DNA of 64,000 bases. It comes from Torymus aiolomorphi (taxonomy: Eukaryota; Arthropoda; Insecta; Hymenoptera; Torymidae). The notes below the pieces were generated by a model. The model ran no database searches. It was not told the DNA's origin and worked only from the letters and a program-made list of their open reading frames with translations. This document shows positions 43,944 to 55,520 of the stretch, piece after piece. The stretch spans positions 174,133,797 to 174,197,796 of the forward strand of contig CM070874.1 of the NCBI GenBank assembly GCA_036365515.1, in the 5' to 3' direction. How positions within the stretch are numbered: position 1 is the first letter of the stretch; each line of letters begins with the position of its first letter. The translations under genes and the position numbers were made by a program.

Positions 43944-43971
43944 TCTATTAAACTACGTCAGTCAGTGGCGG

Positions 43972-44940
43972 TCAGTGTTTGTACCCGTATGGATAACTTT
44001 TATCCAACGCTACGAATCTTCTCTTTGCGTACACCGGTTTACATGTCTTGGTTTCGATTTGTCTGAGTACATCGTGAAAAGCTATTCTGCGAATAGCAAA
44101 ATTAAATAGTACTATCTCGCTACATGGAAACGTAATCAGTTTGTGAATTTTGTCGAAATTTATTTGCTAACTATTGGTGTAGTTTAGCCTAATGCCTTCG
44201 TTCTTGCACACGTATTCCTCACTTCCATCCGGTTTTTTGGACATGTATGCGTAAAAATTTGGACCAACTGACAAAAACGATGTAATGTACAAAAACGATA
44301 GTGGTTGGAATATTCGTAGTATATAATTCATATACACCCGTGTGTATTCATAACAGAGCATGTGCCATCGTAAAGAGGTGAATAACCGCGGGCAAAATTC
44401 CCAAAAGAGTACACCAGTGCAGCTGTAGTTCGTGTAGCAAAAAAGATTTGAAAACAATGAATTTCTATGAGACCGCAACCTCCTATTGGAACCTAAACAT
44501 TTGCTTCGTTTAAACACTCCTCAGCTGCTCTCTTTTGAAGGGATCTGTTGTTTCGATGAATAAGGTTCCAATTATCGTGCAATCTTCCCGTTCGTATTTG
44601 ACCTCTAACAACATAAGCATAGGCGACTGCCAAACTTCGAGGGAAACAAAGATTATCGTCATTTTTAATAGATAAGATGGATTTTTTCTTTACATTTTCC
44701 TAAGTTAACTTTATTCGGCCACGTCCTGCTACACCTCTTAACAATTGCAAAATTATTTTCAGTTTGAATTGCACTTGATAACAGCCCCTAAATGTCTTCT
44801 ACATTGAAATTTTTAATAGGTCTAAATGAAATCCATAAAGGACTGTGATTGAATCTTTCTCTAAGTATCGTTACTGCTATAAAGTCGATAGCCTACCCAC
44901 GACTACAGAGTTGTCTGTGTAAATCCTTTAAGGCGGTCAT
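43972..44940 (-). pseudogene. POLB: Older Polinton PolB remnant, internally deleted
   Basis: Two PolB parts are fused by an internal deletion. From about 44,940 to 44,410 the translation matches the N-terminal region of the young element (WISFRPIKNFNVEDI, NDDNLCFPRSLAVAY, DNWNLIHRNNRSLQKR, GGCGL). From about 44,275 to 43,972 it matches the PolB C-terminus (VGPNFYAY, EYVCKNEGIRLNYTNS, then in another frame INFDKIHKLI and a final SYPYGYKH before TGA at 43,972-43,974). Everything between, including all exonuclease and polymerase motifs, is missing, and several stops and frameshifts are present. Orientation equals that of the protease remnant at 22.0-22.5 kb. Confidence 0.8.
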
Positions 44941-45912
44941 AGACCTATAGGCCTTTGAAGTCAAAATCACCCGAAAAAATATAATAAAATATAATTAGTT
45001 ATGCCTACTAATAATATATTAGGAGTAGGCAAAATTTCTGATAAAATGGCCCGAGATATAATCTGTAGATCAATTTTACTCACACGGAAGGTGCCCCAAG
45101 TGTCAGTCGCCGATTTTGATAATATTGCAATATATTATAGTACTTAGAAAAATAAGAATATACGTATTTTTTTTATCGGCCGATATTCACTTTGAGGGGG
45201 TAAAATTTACCCCTAAAGTTCACCCTCGAAAATCGCTTTTTTGAAATATTTTAATTTTTTTATTTAAAAAAACCAGAGTAATTACAAAATTACATTACAA
45301 AAGTAGTCCAGCAGAAGAAGTAACTTCCTGTACCCTGGTTTGGCATACATAATAAACTTACAAACTAAACTTACAATCTATTTCAGTGCACTGATACACT
45401 TGCTCTTCGTTGCAGAATCACGTGGACCATCTGAGCGCGTAATTGTAGAAAGACTATAGTATACCATACTTATAGTTACACTGAGCATTTCGTGCAAGAG
45501 CCCTTAGTGTTTACATCCGCGCGTAACATGATCTGCTTTAGAAACTACAACAAATACAAGTAGTATTGTTTCAAGTTTTTATTAAAGTTTAGTTGTTTTT
45601 TTACTTTATTAGATGAATAAAGGTGAAAAATAAAGTCCAAGTAAATGTGATAAAATCCACTCTCATTTGTTGTTTGCCTTGATCAAAAGTAAGCTCATGT
45701 AAGTAAAAAATCCCTCTTCAATAGTGGAGTTTCTGAGAAAAATAACTTCAACCTTTGTTTAAGCAATAAATATTTGATAATGATTGATAGCAATATAATA
45801 CATTTTCAAAAAATTACTTATAACATTAAACCTTATTAAATGAAAAATGCTTTTACAAACATTTGTTAAATACACGATTTTGTAAATCACAATTTTTATT
45901 GTTTTAAACCGA
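44941..45912. other. AT-rich interval, no gene seen
   Basis: No coding region can be supported here. Short inverted motifs (TATGCCTACTAAT and ATTAGGAGTAGGC near 45,000-45,035) are the only structure noticed. Confidence 0.4.
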
Positions 45913-46649
45913 TTAAGGGGGCGAGCCTGGGTTAAAGCCTGAAAATATACATTTGAGTATAATTAGTCAGGTAATTATTTGTTTAAATCTATATAGAAAA
46001 ACAACTTTATTCCTCAAAAATATACATAAAAACAACATTTTAGCACCGTCCTGGCTCCTGTATTTTAATTTAGAGCAGCGCTAGGTGCCCTACCTGAAAA
46101 TTATTAAAAAATTAATTCTGAGATAATTGACATTAAAATTTGCAAAACAGTTTTGTATATTTATCTCCTCTACTGTTTTTATTATTAGTTCCTGGCAGCA
46201 ACTACATATTATAACGAGTAATTGAGAACTATTTGACATATTTTACACAAAGATTTCAATTTCAGTAGTGTTGTGTTCTATCAAATCATAACAATGTTTA
46301 TAGAGAAGTTACAGCTGAAAAATGGAAGAAAAAATACGATTATTAAAAAATTCAGTATAAATTCAGTATCTAGTCCTTATCTAGTGCAAATATGCATGAA
46401 ATACTTATTTTTTTTTTTTTAATGAAATAGAAGTGAAAAAGTGAACCTCAGTGAAATAATAATCTCAAAGTTTGTTTTGATTTGATCTCAAGTGAAACAA
46501 TGAATATCTAAAGCAAATTACAGTGATTTAAATGTGATTTAGTGATGTTGGATCTAAATGAATTTATTTCAAAAACTTACTGAACTTAATGTGCTCCACT
46601 TGCATATTATAAGTCATCATCTGTCAGCTGTAGTCGTATTTTTCTTCTT

Positions 46650-47694
46650 GAAGTCCTCGCCTCAATGACATCTGCCTCTTCTCATCTCTCTACATAGAAA
46701 ATCTGCTGCTCATTACTTTCTTGAACCCGTACTGCTGATGAAGGTCCGGGAGACAGGGCAATCTCCTTCATGACATCTAAATAACAACTTCCATCATCAT
46801 TAAAAACTGCAAAAGCAATGTACACTCCAATCTTAAATACATGAATACCATTGAATGATGCGTCTTGATAAGAAGTTTCCACACAGAGCTATTGAAGCTT
46901 TTGTGGTTATTCTGGGCAAAACCACCCAGGCACTTTTCCAGCAGCCCGATTCGACTCGAATTTTCATAAATTTATTTTAACATCTTCATTATAGCAGGTG
47001 GTAAGCTATTTATGTGTTGAAACTTTTCTCTCTGCAATGCTGTTGCTCTCTGCTGTTGATACCAACTATCCAGACACAATCAACTTGTCACTTACTGTTT
47101 TAGTAATGCTCTTCTGTCACTGCTGCACTCATTGAATTTTCTGCAACGGTCTCACATACGTCGCTCAAAATTTTATTGATGTCATAATTGCTGTGTGATA
47201 CTGGCTGTGGTAAATCTATGAGTCTACAAAAAGTAGATAATCCAGCAGGTCCTTGTCCAAGTGCACGTAATGCCAATACAGATCTCCTATTGACTTCATA
47301 ATCATTTGCTTGGGATCCGACAAGATGACATGAATTAACTATTGTATTTTTTTGGCACTCTTTGAATATTATTGCAATCTTGTAACCAAGTTCTCTCGAA
47401 TCAACTTAAGAAAAATTTAAGTTTTCCATGGCAGGCGTTGCAGCATATAACCTCCTCAAATTTAGTGAATAAAATACTAACATTAATAATTCTTTTATTT
47501 GTTGCACTCGTTTCCATTTCAACATATTTCACTTTTCTACTGAAGGAGCTCCTGAGTACTTTTGGCAGTGGCTGGTCTTTACCTATTGTTTGTTTATTTC
47601 CATAAAACTCCTTTTTCCTTTTTGGAGTTCTTCCTCATTGATATTTTCTGCCCGGACCACTAGGTACACTGATTTTATTTTTCTTTCGTGTCAT
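46650..47694 (-). pseudogene. Decayed transposase inside the TTAA element
   Basis: From an ATG at 47,694 (MTRKKNKISVPSGPG start) the minus strand carries coding fragments with several stops and frameshifts. The best conserved part is LGGFAQNNHKSFNSSVW near 46,900, followed after a frame change by VYIAFAVFNDDGSCYLDVMKE (46,882-46,682). A GG-(F/Y)-x-QN-x3-(S)FN-x-x-VW motif followed by a (V/A)-x-FN-(D/E)-G block is one I associate with arthropod transposases with TTAA or MULE affinity. The rest could not be aligned by eye. Confidence 0.55.
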
Positions 47695-47914
47695 AACTAT
47701 CTAATACTATTTATATAATAAGTATTTATATATCTTATATATATTATATTTTATATTATACATATAAAACACAACACTATTTACTCACTATAAATATTAT
47801 TAATAATAGATATTATTAATAATAAAAACAGAAAAAATAAAAATAGTTGTTAACTATTAAAAATCAAAGAATTTAAAAAATACTCTAAAAATATTAAATT
47901 AACATAGTCTTTAA

Positions 47915-48337
47915 GGGGGTCCGAAAGTCAATTAAAAATTCAAATTTCGCGCCACAATATAGCAGACAAAAAAATAAGTAATTTGCCTATAACAAATAGT
48001 AAAAGCAATATTACGGAAAACCAGGACTGCATTGCCCTCCGTTACATTATTATCTATCATTTTACAAAGTTTGCCGTTTGTAAAAATATATATAAATATT
48101 TCGCTGAATGGCATTTGAATTACTTGATTTTGAGATATTATTCAAATGCCATTCAGCGAAATATTTATATAGAAACTTCAAACTTTGTAAAATGACAGAT
48201 AATAATGTAACGGAGGGCAATGCAGTCCTGGTTTTCCGTAATATTGTTTTTACTATTTGTTATAGGCAAATTACTTATTTTTTCGTCTGCTGTATTGTGG
48301 AGCGAAATTTGAATTTTTAATTGACTTTCGGGCCCCC
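47915..48337. mobile_element. 423-bp palindromic MITE at TTAA
   Basis: Nearly the whole element is one inverted repeat: GGGGGTCCGAAAGTCAATT at the left pairs with AATTGACTTTCGGGCCCCC at the right, and homology continues to the centre near 48,126 (ATGGCATTTGAAT and ATTCAAATGCCAT). TTAA flanks both sides (47,911-47,914 and 48,338-48,341). The first five bases, GGGGG, match the host element's terminus. Small mismatches show it is not brand new. Confidence 0.85.
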
Positions 48338-49714
48338 TTAAAAAGAGTTTAAAAAAAGATATTAAACAATATTTTGCTTAAAAAACGCTTGATCTTTTTA
48401 ATAAAAGCAAGGCTTTTTAGAATCAAAATATGCAAGATTACAAGTATATAAACATAGAAAGAACATAAAGCCGTCGTGCTAATTCCGTAACACCTAAGGT
48501 TCTTTTACAGTACTCTGCTTTATCGACAGGGGTAACTCATAAACAAGAACTTTTTCTAATATTAGAAAAACTTACGTTGTCTGAAATTGAAAAATTTTCA
48601 CAATGTGAATGATTATATGCAACATTGAAAAGAGTTCAACAAATTTTGGGTACAAAAACGAAATTGTCTCGAAAATTCGATTTTTTGTTGTTTTATATTT
48701 TTTTTTATCGATTCTCAATAACAAACGAAATCGAATTTCGAAAAACGGTTTATGGGAGCATATTTTGAAGGAATTTGCAAACTAATTATGTAATAAAAAA
48801 AAAAAAATCGATTTTTTAAATCATTTTAACCCAGCTTGCCCGCTTAACGAATTACTGAATGTATTAGGCAAGTTCTTTTATTTTATTTATATTTTTCCAA
48901 GGTTCGACAAAGTATTTGGTTCACAAAATTTTACCAGTGATCATTAAAAATAAAAAATGGCTTCTGATCAACAGAATTTTGAACTGTACGATATAACCAA
49001 TAACTTAATTTTTGAATTTAAAGAAAATTATTTTCCATCTAATTTAGATGTTCTTAAAAGATTATTGTACATAACTCGAAATAAGAAACACAAAGTAGCC
49101 GATGCTGTTAAGGTTGTAATAAAGGAAGTGATAAGTATATGGGACAAATCATCAATAAAAGTTAAAAGAATTGATCATTGTAATGAAAAATTACAAAAAC
49201 TTTACAACTATTATGCAGAAGTAAGAAAATTTCAAGGCAAACCGAGTAAAAAAGTCACTGATTTTCTTAAAGAAATGTCTAATGTATTTGACATTTCCCA
49301 AGATACTGTAATTTTACTGCTTGGTTCGATGGCTGATGAGGTCAAAAAAGCGTTTCTTTCTAAACCAGTTGAATACATAAAAAATAGATTACCAGTTATA
49401 GAATCTGGAAACATGTCAGGTAACTAACGTACTTACAATTTGTCGAAGTAGAATAATTATTTTATTTGACCTTTTTTCATAATTACATTTAATTGCAGAT
49501 GAAGACATTCTTACCGAAGAAGATTTTGGACTATTTAATCAATCTCCATCTCCAAAACTAATTGAGCCAGAATTGAATCTGAGCCAAACATTTAGCCAAA
49601 AAGCAGTAATTAGTGATGAAGATACAAATTTGACTTTGCGACCACATTCATCCGATGGTCCTTCTTGTAGTAGAGATGCAGATGTTCACTCAAAGACGAA
49701 TATAGCGACAAGTA

Positions 49715-50104
49715 GGGTAAGTGTGGGTATTACGGCGGTATTTTTTTCAGATTAGTTTCAAACGAATATATTTCTTCTCCATGCAAAAAAATTATGCTGA
49801 TTCTTCTTAATAACGGAATTTAGGTATCATATCTATCGATTAAAGTACAATTTTAGAACAAAAATTGATAAATAAATGTATAAAATGACTTTGAAAACAA
49901 CATTTCTCTGCTAATGTTACTGCGAAGCTGCTGCAACTACTGCGTTGGTATTACGATGCCATGTTAAAGCATAGGGAGATCGCTGGCGCATGCGCAGAAC
50001 CCCAAAAAGTATGTCGCTGGTATTACTGCGATTTTCCATAAAATTCTACAGCAGTAATACATACACAATAATACCCACGTCCGCAGTAGTACCCACACTT
50101 ACCC
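49715..50104. mobile_element. 390-bp MITE with TA duplication
   Basis: TIRs GGGTAAGTGTGGGTATTAC and, at the right, the complement of GTAGTACCCACACTTACCC are flanked by TA (49,713-49,714 and 50,105-50,106). TA duplication fits Tc1/mariner-derived MITEs. The left TIR supplies a perfect GTAAGT splice donor next to exon 2 of the surrounding gene. Confidence 0.75.
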
Positions 50105-50387
50105 TAAATATTTTCTTTACATCAATGCGAAGTTTTGCTTAATGCGTTGAAAAACTATTGTTTGCTTTGCGTTTAGGGGAATCTAAAAATATTTCTATTT
50201 ATTCCGGTTACATCTATTGATAAGGCTTTGCAAAGAATCTATAATCTTAAAAGCTAATAAAGATTTAAAATTTTTTTATTCACTGTTCAAGACAAATAAA
50301 ATATGTAAAGAATAGATTTCTGTAAATTATGGTTTAAGCTTTGATGATTATTCGTTTTTAGTATAATTTTAATAGAACCCAGCCGGA

Positions 50388-50982
50388 AATAAAACTTCGC
50401 AAATAATTATTAATAAAAATGTAAAATTTTTTATAATTTTTAAAAAAAGTTTATAGCTGTTAATAACTATTTATAAAGATAGGATTTGAGACTATAGTAA
50501 CAGTTTTTAAAAGTTTTTTTCTGTTATGAACAGTTACAAAAAGTTTATAACAGTTATTTACTTTCCGTATCGCGGAGCATATAACTATAAAATCAATCTA
50601 TAAAAAGTTATTATCTGTTTTAACTTTTTTTTATTTAATAATAATAGTTATTAATAGTTTTAATATGTTTATTAATTATTCACTTATTGTATGAAAGAAA
50701 TTTCATTAATACTCCAAAATACAAATAATTATTAATTTCAATTACGTAGTATAAATTAGTGAAAATTCGTAAAAGTTATTATCAGTTACTAACTTTTTTT
50801 ACTTATCAAAGGTTCAAATTTGTACGACGATCCAAAATCTTATAAAACTAAATAACTGTTTATAACTATTTATAACAGTTATAAACTTTTATAAAAGTCT
50901 CAAATCCTGACTTTATAATCTGTTAACATCAGCTATAAACTTTTTTAAACTTTTATTATAAAAGATCATTTCCGCCTGGGGA
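50388..50982. mobile_element. ~590-bp inverted-repeat element
   Basis: Ends CCCAGCCGGAAAT and ATTTCCGCCTGGGG are inverted, and inner segments match too (AGGATTTGAGAC near 50,482 and GTCTCAAATCCTGAC near 50,903). The interior is built from TTATAACAGTTATAAAC-like repeats. Flanking TTAATAG on both sides (about 50,377 and 50,985) could be a target duplication, though not perfectly placed. Confidence 0.6.
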
Positions 50983-52771
50983 GTTAATAGTTTATAGTCT
51001 TTATTTTTTGAGAGTTTTTGTATACCACTATATGTAAAGAATATTATATTCTTCATAAAATAAAATTAAATCATGTTTTTAGGATCAAAAGCTCAATTAA
51101 TACCTGAAGCACAGCAGCTAATATCCAGTGAAGAGTCATATCCGAGCACACAAAGTTCAGGTTCAATTTATACTGACAAAGGGAGGAACTATGTAAGCAA
51201 AAGCTCCAGAGGCAACATAAATGTTATGACTCCAGAGGTTGTGGCAGGTTTTGATAAAGCTAAAGTTTCTGATAGGAATGCTGTTTTTTAACTGGACTTA
51301 TTGCCCACGCATTAAGTATTGACATCAGCACTTTAGTCCTCAATCGAAAATCCATCAATATAACACGGGTTAAGATAAGAAAAATTGAATATGAAAAAAT
51401 GAAGCAGTTTGTTCAAGATATTCCCGTAACTTTTTTAATTGTTCACTGGGATGGCAAACTTATTTCCGATGATATGGCTTGCAAGAAAATCGATCGATTG
51501 CCGATTTTAGTATACAGTGAGAAATTTACAAAAATTATAAATGTCCCAGCATTGCAAAATCAAAAAGGAAGTACAACCGCTTCAGCAGTTTATGCGGCTT
51601 TGAAGGACTGGGGATTAATAGACTTAACGGTCGGACTGTGATGCGATACAACAAATACAAATTTAGGATACAAAGGTAATGCAGCGGTTATTTTAGAAGG
51701 GTTCATGGACAAAGATTTGGTTTATTTAGCATGCCGCCATCATATGTTCGAGCTCATATTAAAAGCAGCATTTGAAGTGAAATTTCCTGGCACTAACGGA
51801 CCACTCCGAATGTGCCGATGTTCAAAAGGTTTCGAGAGGAGTGGCCCAATTTTGATCTTGCCTATTATGAAAATGGATTAGCTGGATTAGAGACATCTTT
51901 AAAGAACGAAATTCCTCGTATAATTCAGTATATAAAAAGTTTTTTATAAGAACAGCTACCTAGGAGCGATTATAAAGAATTACTAGAGCTATCTTTAATT
52001 TTTTTGGGTGTCAGAGAAGAAATAACATTTAAAAAGCCAGGGGCAATTCATCACGCACGTTGGATGACTAAAGCTATATACTCTCTTAAAATATTTTTAT
52101 TTAGAAAATCTTACAAGGTAAATAAGGGAGATACTGAGAAATTACATGCAATATGTAAATTTATAGTTTTTAGATATCTTGCGTCATGGTACACTGCTCC
52201 TCTGGCTATTTCTGCTCCAAATAATGATTTGAAGTTAATCAAATCATTAATTGATTACAAAGACATCGATAAAGACATCTCAGATGTTACTCTTCATAAA
52301 TTTCGAAACCATTTGTGGTATTTGTCACCTGAACTCTGCCTTCTTTCGCTTTTTGACACTGAGGTTGAAGTCAGCGTTAAACAGAAAATAGTGGAATCTC
52401 TACAAACAGATCTCAGAGATGACGAAGATGATACTCCAAAAAAATTTGAGCCGTCTGAATTTGGTATAAGGGCACAACACGATAAAAGTCTTGATTATTT
52501 TACAAATAGACAAAGTTTAAACCTTTTTACAAGGTTCAATTTAAACAAAGAATTTTTAAAACATGATTGTAATACATGGGAAAATAATTCTTCGTACATA
52601 GAGTGCCGTGAAAAGTTGAAAAATCTGATTGTAGTGAATGATTGTGCCGAAAGGGCAGTTCATTTAGCTGAGGAGTATGTAAATACCAGATCTAAGGATG
52701 AAGACCAGAAACAGTATTTACTTCAGTTTGTAGATGAAAGCAGGAAAAATTTATTAGCTAGTGCTTATTAG

Positions 52772-53820
52772 CAAGATTATTAAAAAGATATATTAAAAAA
52801 ATTAAGAACTGAGTAATAAAATAATAATATCAAATATATTTTATTTTTTTAAACATATCGTTTGTTTTATTTCAAAATATATAATAGCATTTCGAGTACT
52901 CATTCAACTCTAATCAAAACCGATAAACTTTACAAAAACTAAACAATAGTATTTTTCATAACAGAGTGTGCAAAATCGAATTTCGCGCAACTCGTTAGGA
53001 AAAATAGTTATACGCAATACGTGCGCAAAATATGTTATTTCCGCTCGAGTCGAGTTTGTCATCCAAGCGCAGCAAGCAATGTACTATTATACTACAAGTG
53101 CTCCAAATTCAGTTTTGCGCACGGATCCATTTGTTTTCGGGAACAAGTGTTCGGGGAAACCAGATAAAGATCACAAAAGAAAAAACACAAAAGATTACAA
53201 TTATTCGTGTCAAGACCTTTAATTCGGTTATTTCAAAGACGTTTTAGTGGGTGTGCAACCAAAAATGCAGCTAAAAATAGGAAAAAACGTTAAAATCGGG
53301 GTGCGCTGTTCACAGATTTCATTTTTCGATTTTCTTAGTAACTTTAAATAACTATATCTCGGAGTAGGAAGCACCTATAGACTTTTTTAAAAAACGAAAT
53401 TGAAGATCTTGAGCTCTACTTTTATATAGTATAACTTATCTAAATCTCCAATGATGATGAGTTATCCATAACCTCAAAAAATCGCAAAAAAGTACGTTTA
53501 TGTGAATTTTGGTAAAATATTAAGAGCTAAATCGTTGTCAAAAAAACTTTTTTCAATTCAAAATCACAACAGAAGACATTATTATCATTCACAGGGATGG
53601 TATGAGTGTATTTTAGGTTTATAAAAAATTTTTTAGTGAAGGCACGTACATACGAGTGTAAAAAATGTCAAAAAATGCGAAAAAAGCGTTTTTTAATGAT
53701 TGCAACGGGTTTTACAACTTTAGAATCGGGTTTACCGGCTGCATTGGTAATTTTTAGGTATAAACAATTGATTCCCGGGACGGGAGCTGGTATTCAAGCA
53801 GTTTGGGAAATAAGTGCCAG
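52772..53820. other. AT-rich interval, no gene seen
   Basis: The stretch after the decayed gene has short overlapping frames (52,968-53,247) without family signal. It ends at a (TA)n run next to the Penelope element. Confidence 0.4.

Positions 53821-53825
<5 letters not shown>

Positions 53826-53887
<62 letters not shown>
53826..53887. repeat. (TA)n microsatellite
   Basis: An uninterrupted TA run abuts the 3' end of the Penelope-like element. An equivalent run at 58,330-58,382 abuts the inverted copy. Confidence 0.9.
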
Positions 53888-53889
<2 letters not shown>

Positions 53890-54048
53890 CTTCCTACCAA
53901 AACGTAAACAATAACAAATTTTGAATTAGATCGAGAATATACTTTACTTTTTATGTAACAGTTTAAAGATAGATTTGTATTCTCTACTGAGATTCTGTGT
54001 ATCTTCTTTTTTGTTTATCGTCTTTGGTGTACTGTTAATATAGTATAT

Positions 54049-55520
54049 TACGATACGTGTGACTTAAGTGGTCCATTATTGCACGGCGTGAGGTTAGCGC
54101 CCGAGCGCAGCGAGTAACGCCATGTAATAATGAGCCAATTAAGGGGGCTAGACACCTTTTTTCTCTGAAATAAGAAGTCACATTTTAATACATAAATGTA
54201 AACTAATTATTTCATACCTTTTACATATAAAAGTGGGTATATTTACCTTACCTTAAAACTTTCTTCGATGGGCCTTTTAAATGGTCCAGAACCATAGTCA
54301 TCGATGAAACAAGTTTTTTCACTAATCGTAAGCTTTGAAATTTTCCTGTGGATGGATTGACTCCAGATTTGAACTAAATTACTCCTGAATAGTATAATTC
54401 TCATAAGAGTGTAGGGATTTTTGATCTAATGAGAAAAAAAAATTGTGCTGTTTTCCAAGAGTTTTTTTTTTAATTTTTTTAAATTTTTTATATTTTTTCA
54501 TAATTTTTCTGATGTAAAAATTTTTTCCGACATTTAATCCTAAATCCCTACAGTCATATGAGAATTATACTATTCAGGAGTAATTTAGTTCAAATCTGGA
54601 GTCAATCCATCCACAGGAAAATTTCAAAGCTTACGGTTAGTGAAAAAACTTGTTTCATCGATGACTATGGTTCTGGATCATATAAAAGACCCATCGGAGA
54701 AAGTTTTAAGGTAAGGTAAATATGCCCACTTTTATATGTAAAAAGTATGAAATAATTAGTTTACATTTATGTATTAAAATGTGACTTCTTATTTCAGAGA
54801 AAAAAGGTGTCTAGCCCCCTTAAGTCACGAGTATCGTATACTATTTTATAGCTCGTGTGACATAAATCCGCCATATTCTTATTTTATTTATTTGTGCTTA
54901 TTTATAATGATAGTTGGAACTTTGAAGTGGGGTGGGAGAAGTGTGGGGCGGAGGGGGGGGGGCGCAGCCCCCCGCCCTGAAAAAAATTAATAAAACGTTA
55001 TTTAAATAATAGAATACCTGATATAGAATATGGTTATTATTGAATCTAGAATATTGAATATATACATAAAAAAATCATAAAACTAGATTCTTGGCAATTT
55101 GATTTTTATCTTTAACAATAAGTTGAAGTTTATGAAAGTGAAAGATTTGTATACGTTATATCATTAAAGAGAAAGACTTTTAAAACTAAAATCCATACAG
55201 TTTAATATTGAATATTTAAAAAGCGCGCGGTCTGCTATTCCATAGCAGATGAAACTAACCTATAATATAGACAAGCCTTATTATTATCATTTTTATTTAT
55301 TCTTTGTGGTTGGTCAACTATTAACGAAGTTTTACTTCTTTTCCTGTTCATTCTTATATGTAAAATCGTATTTTTGAATAGTTTTGGTAGATAATTGGCG
55401 TTAATTACGTGCCCGTGACTTAAGTAAATTCATTATTTCACAGTGTAATAATGGGCTACTTAAGTCACAGCTAGCCCTGACTTAAGTGCGGATTTACGTC
55501 ACACAGTGCTATAAAATAAC
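54049..55520. mobile_element. Nested MITE cluster inside the Penelope element
   Basis: At least two short TIR elements lie side by side. One has ends near 54,049 (TATAGTATATTACGATACG) and 54,850 (inverted, decayed match). A second runs from about 54,847 to 55,512 with ends TATAGCTCGTGTGAC and GTCACACAGTGCTATA. A third, at 54,143-54,819, is nested in the first. They split the GIY-YIG coding end right after its ISEMLF block. Confidence 0.6.
54143..54819. mobile_element. 677-bp palindromic MITE at TTAA
   Basis: Ends GGGGGCTAGACACCTTTTTT and its inverted partner AAAAAAGGTGTCTAGCCCCC are flanked by TTAA (54,139-54,142 and 54,820-54,823). Arms match nearly to the centre near 54,470 (for example GTGGATGGATTGACTCCAG and its complement). 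The GGGGG terminus and TTAA target match the elements at 45,917 and 47,915. Confidence 0.85.

Larger units (their letters stand above)
45917..48843 (-). mobile_element. TTAA-flanked transposon, 2.9 kb
   Basis: The ends are inverted: GGGGGCGAGCCTGGGTTAAA at 45,917 and TTTAACCCAGCTTGCCCGC ending at 48,843. Each is flanked by TTAA (45,913-45,916 and 48,844-48,847). TTAA duplications are typical of Kolobok, piggyBac and Sola3; the internal transposase fragment is not piggyBac-like, so Kolobok is my preferred but unproven guess. A 423-bp MITE is nested at 47,915. Confidence 0.65.
48957..52771 (+). pseudogene. Decayed multi-exon transposase-like gene (RNase H fold type)
   Basis: Exon 1 is 48,957-49,419 (MASDQQNFELYD start) with donor CAG/GTAACT and acceptor TTGCAG at 49,498, and exon 2 continues in frame from 49,499. 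After a ~1.3 kb gap, coding resumes at about 51,077 and continues through WDGKLI, a LTVGL-stop-CDTTNTNLGYKG block, LACRHHMFELIL, then FLGVREEI, HHARWMTKAIYSL and a long final exon open from 52,004 to 52,771 with NDCAERAVHLAEEYVN. The D-T-T-x-N-x-G ... RHH ... H-x-ARWM ... ND-x-AERG-like order is common in insect transposase-derived proteins. A TAA after a T6 run near 51,290, a TGA near 51,640 and frameshifts near 51,800-51,950 show decay. Confidence 0.65.

Noticed and set aside
22620..43955. Target-site duplication for the split transposon
   Set aside because: Bases outside the two ends (GGATC before, TCTAT after) do not match; neither do simple offsets.
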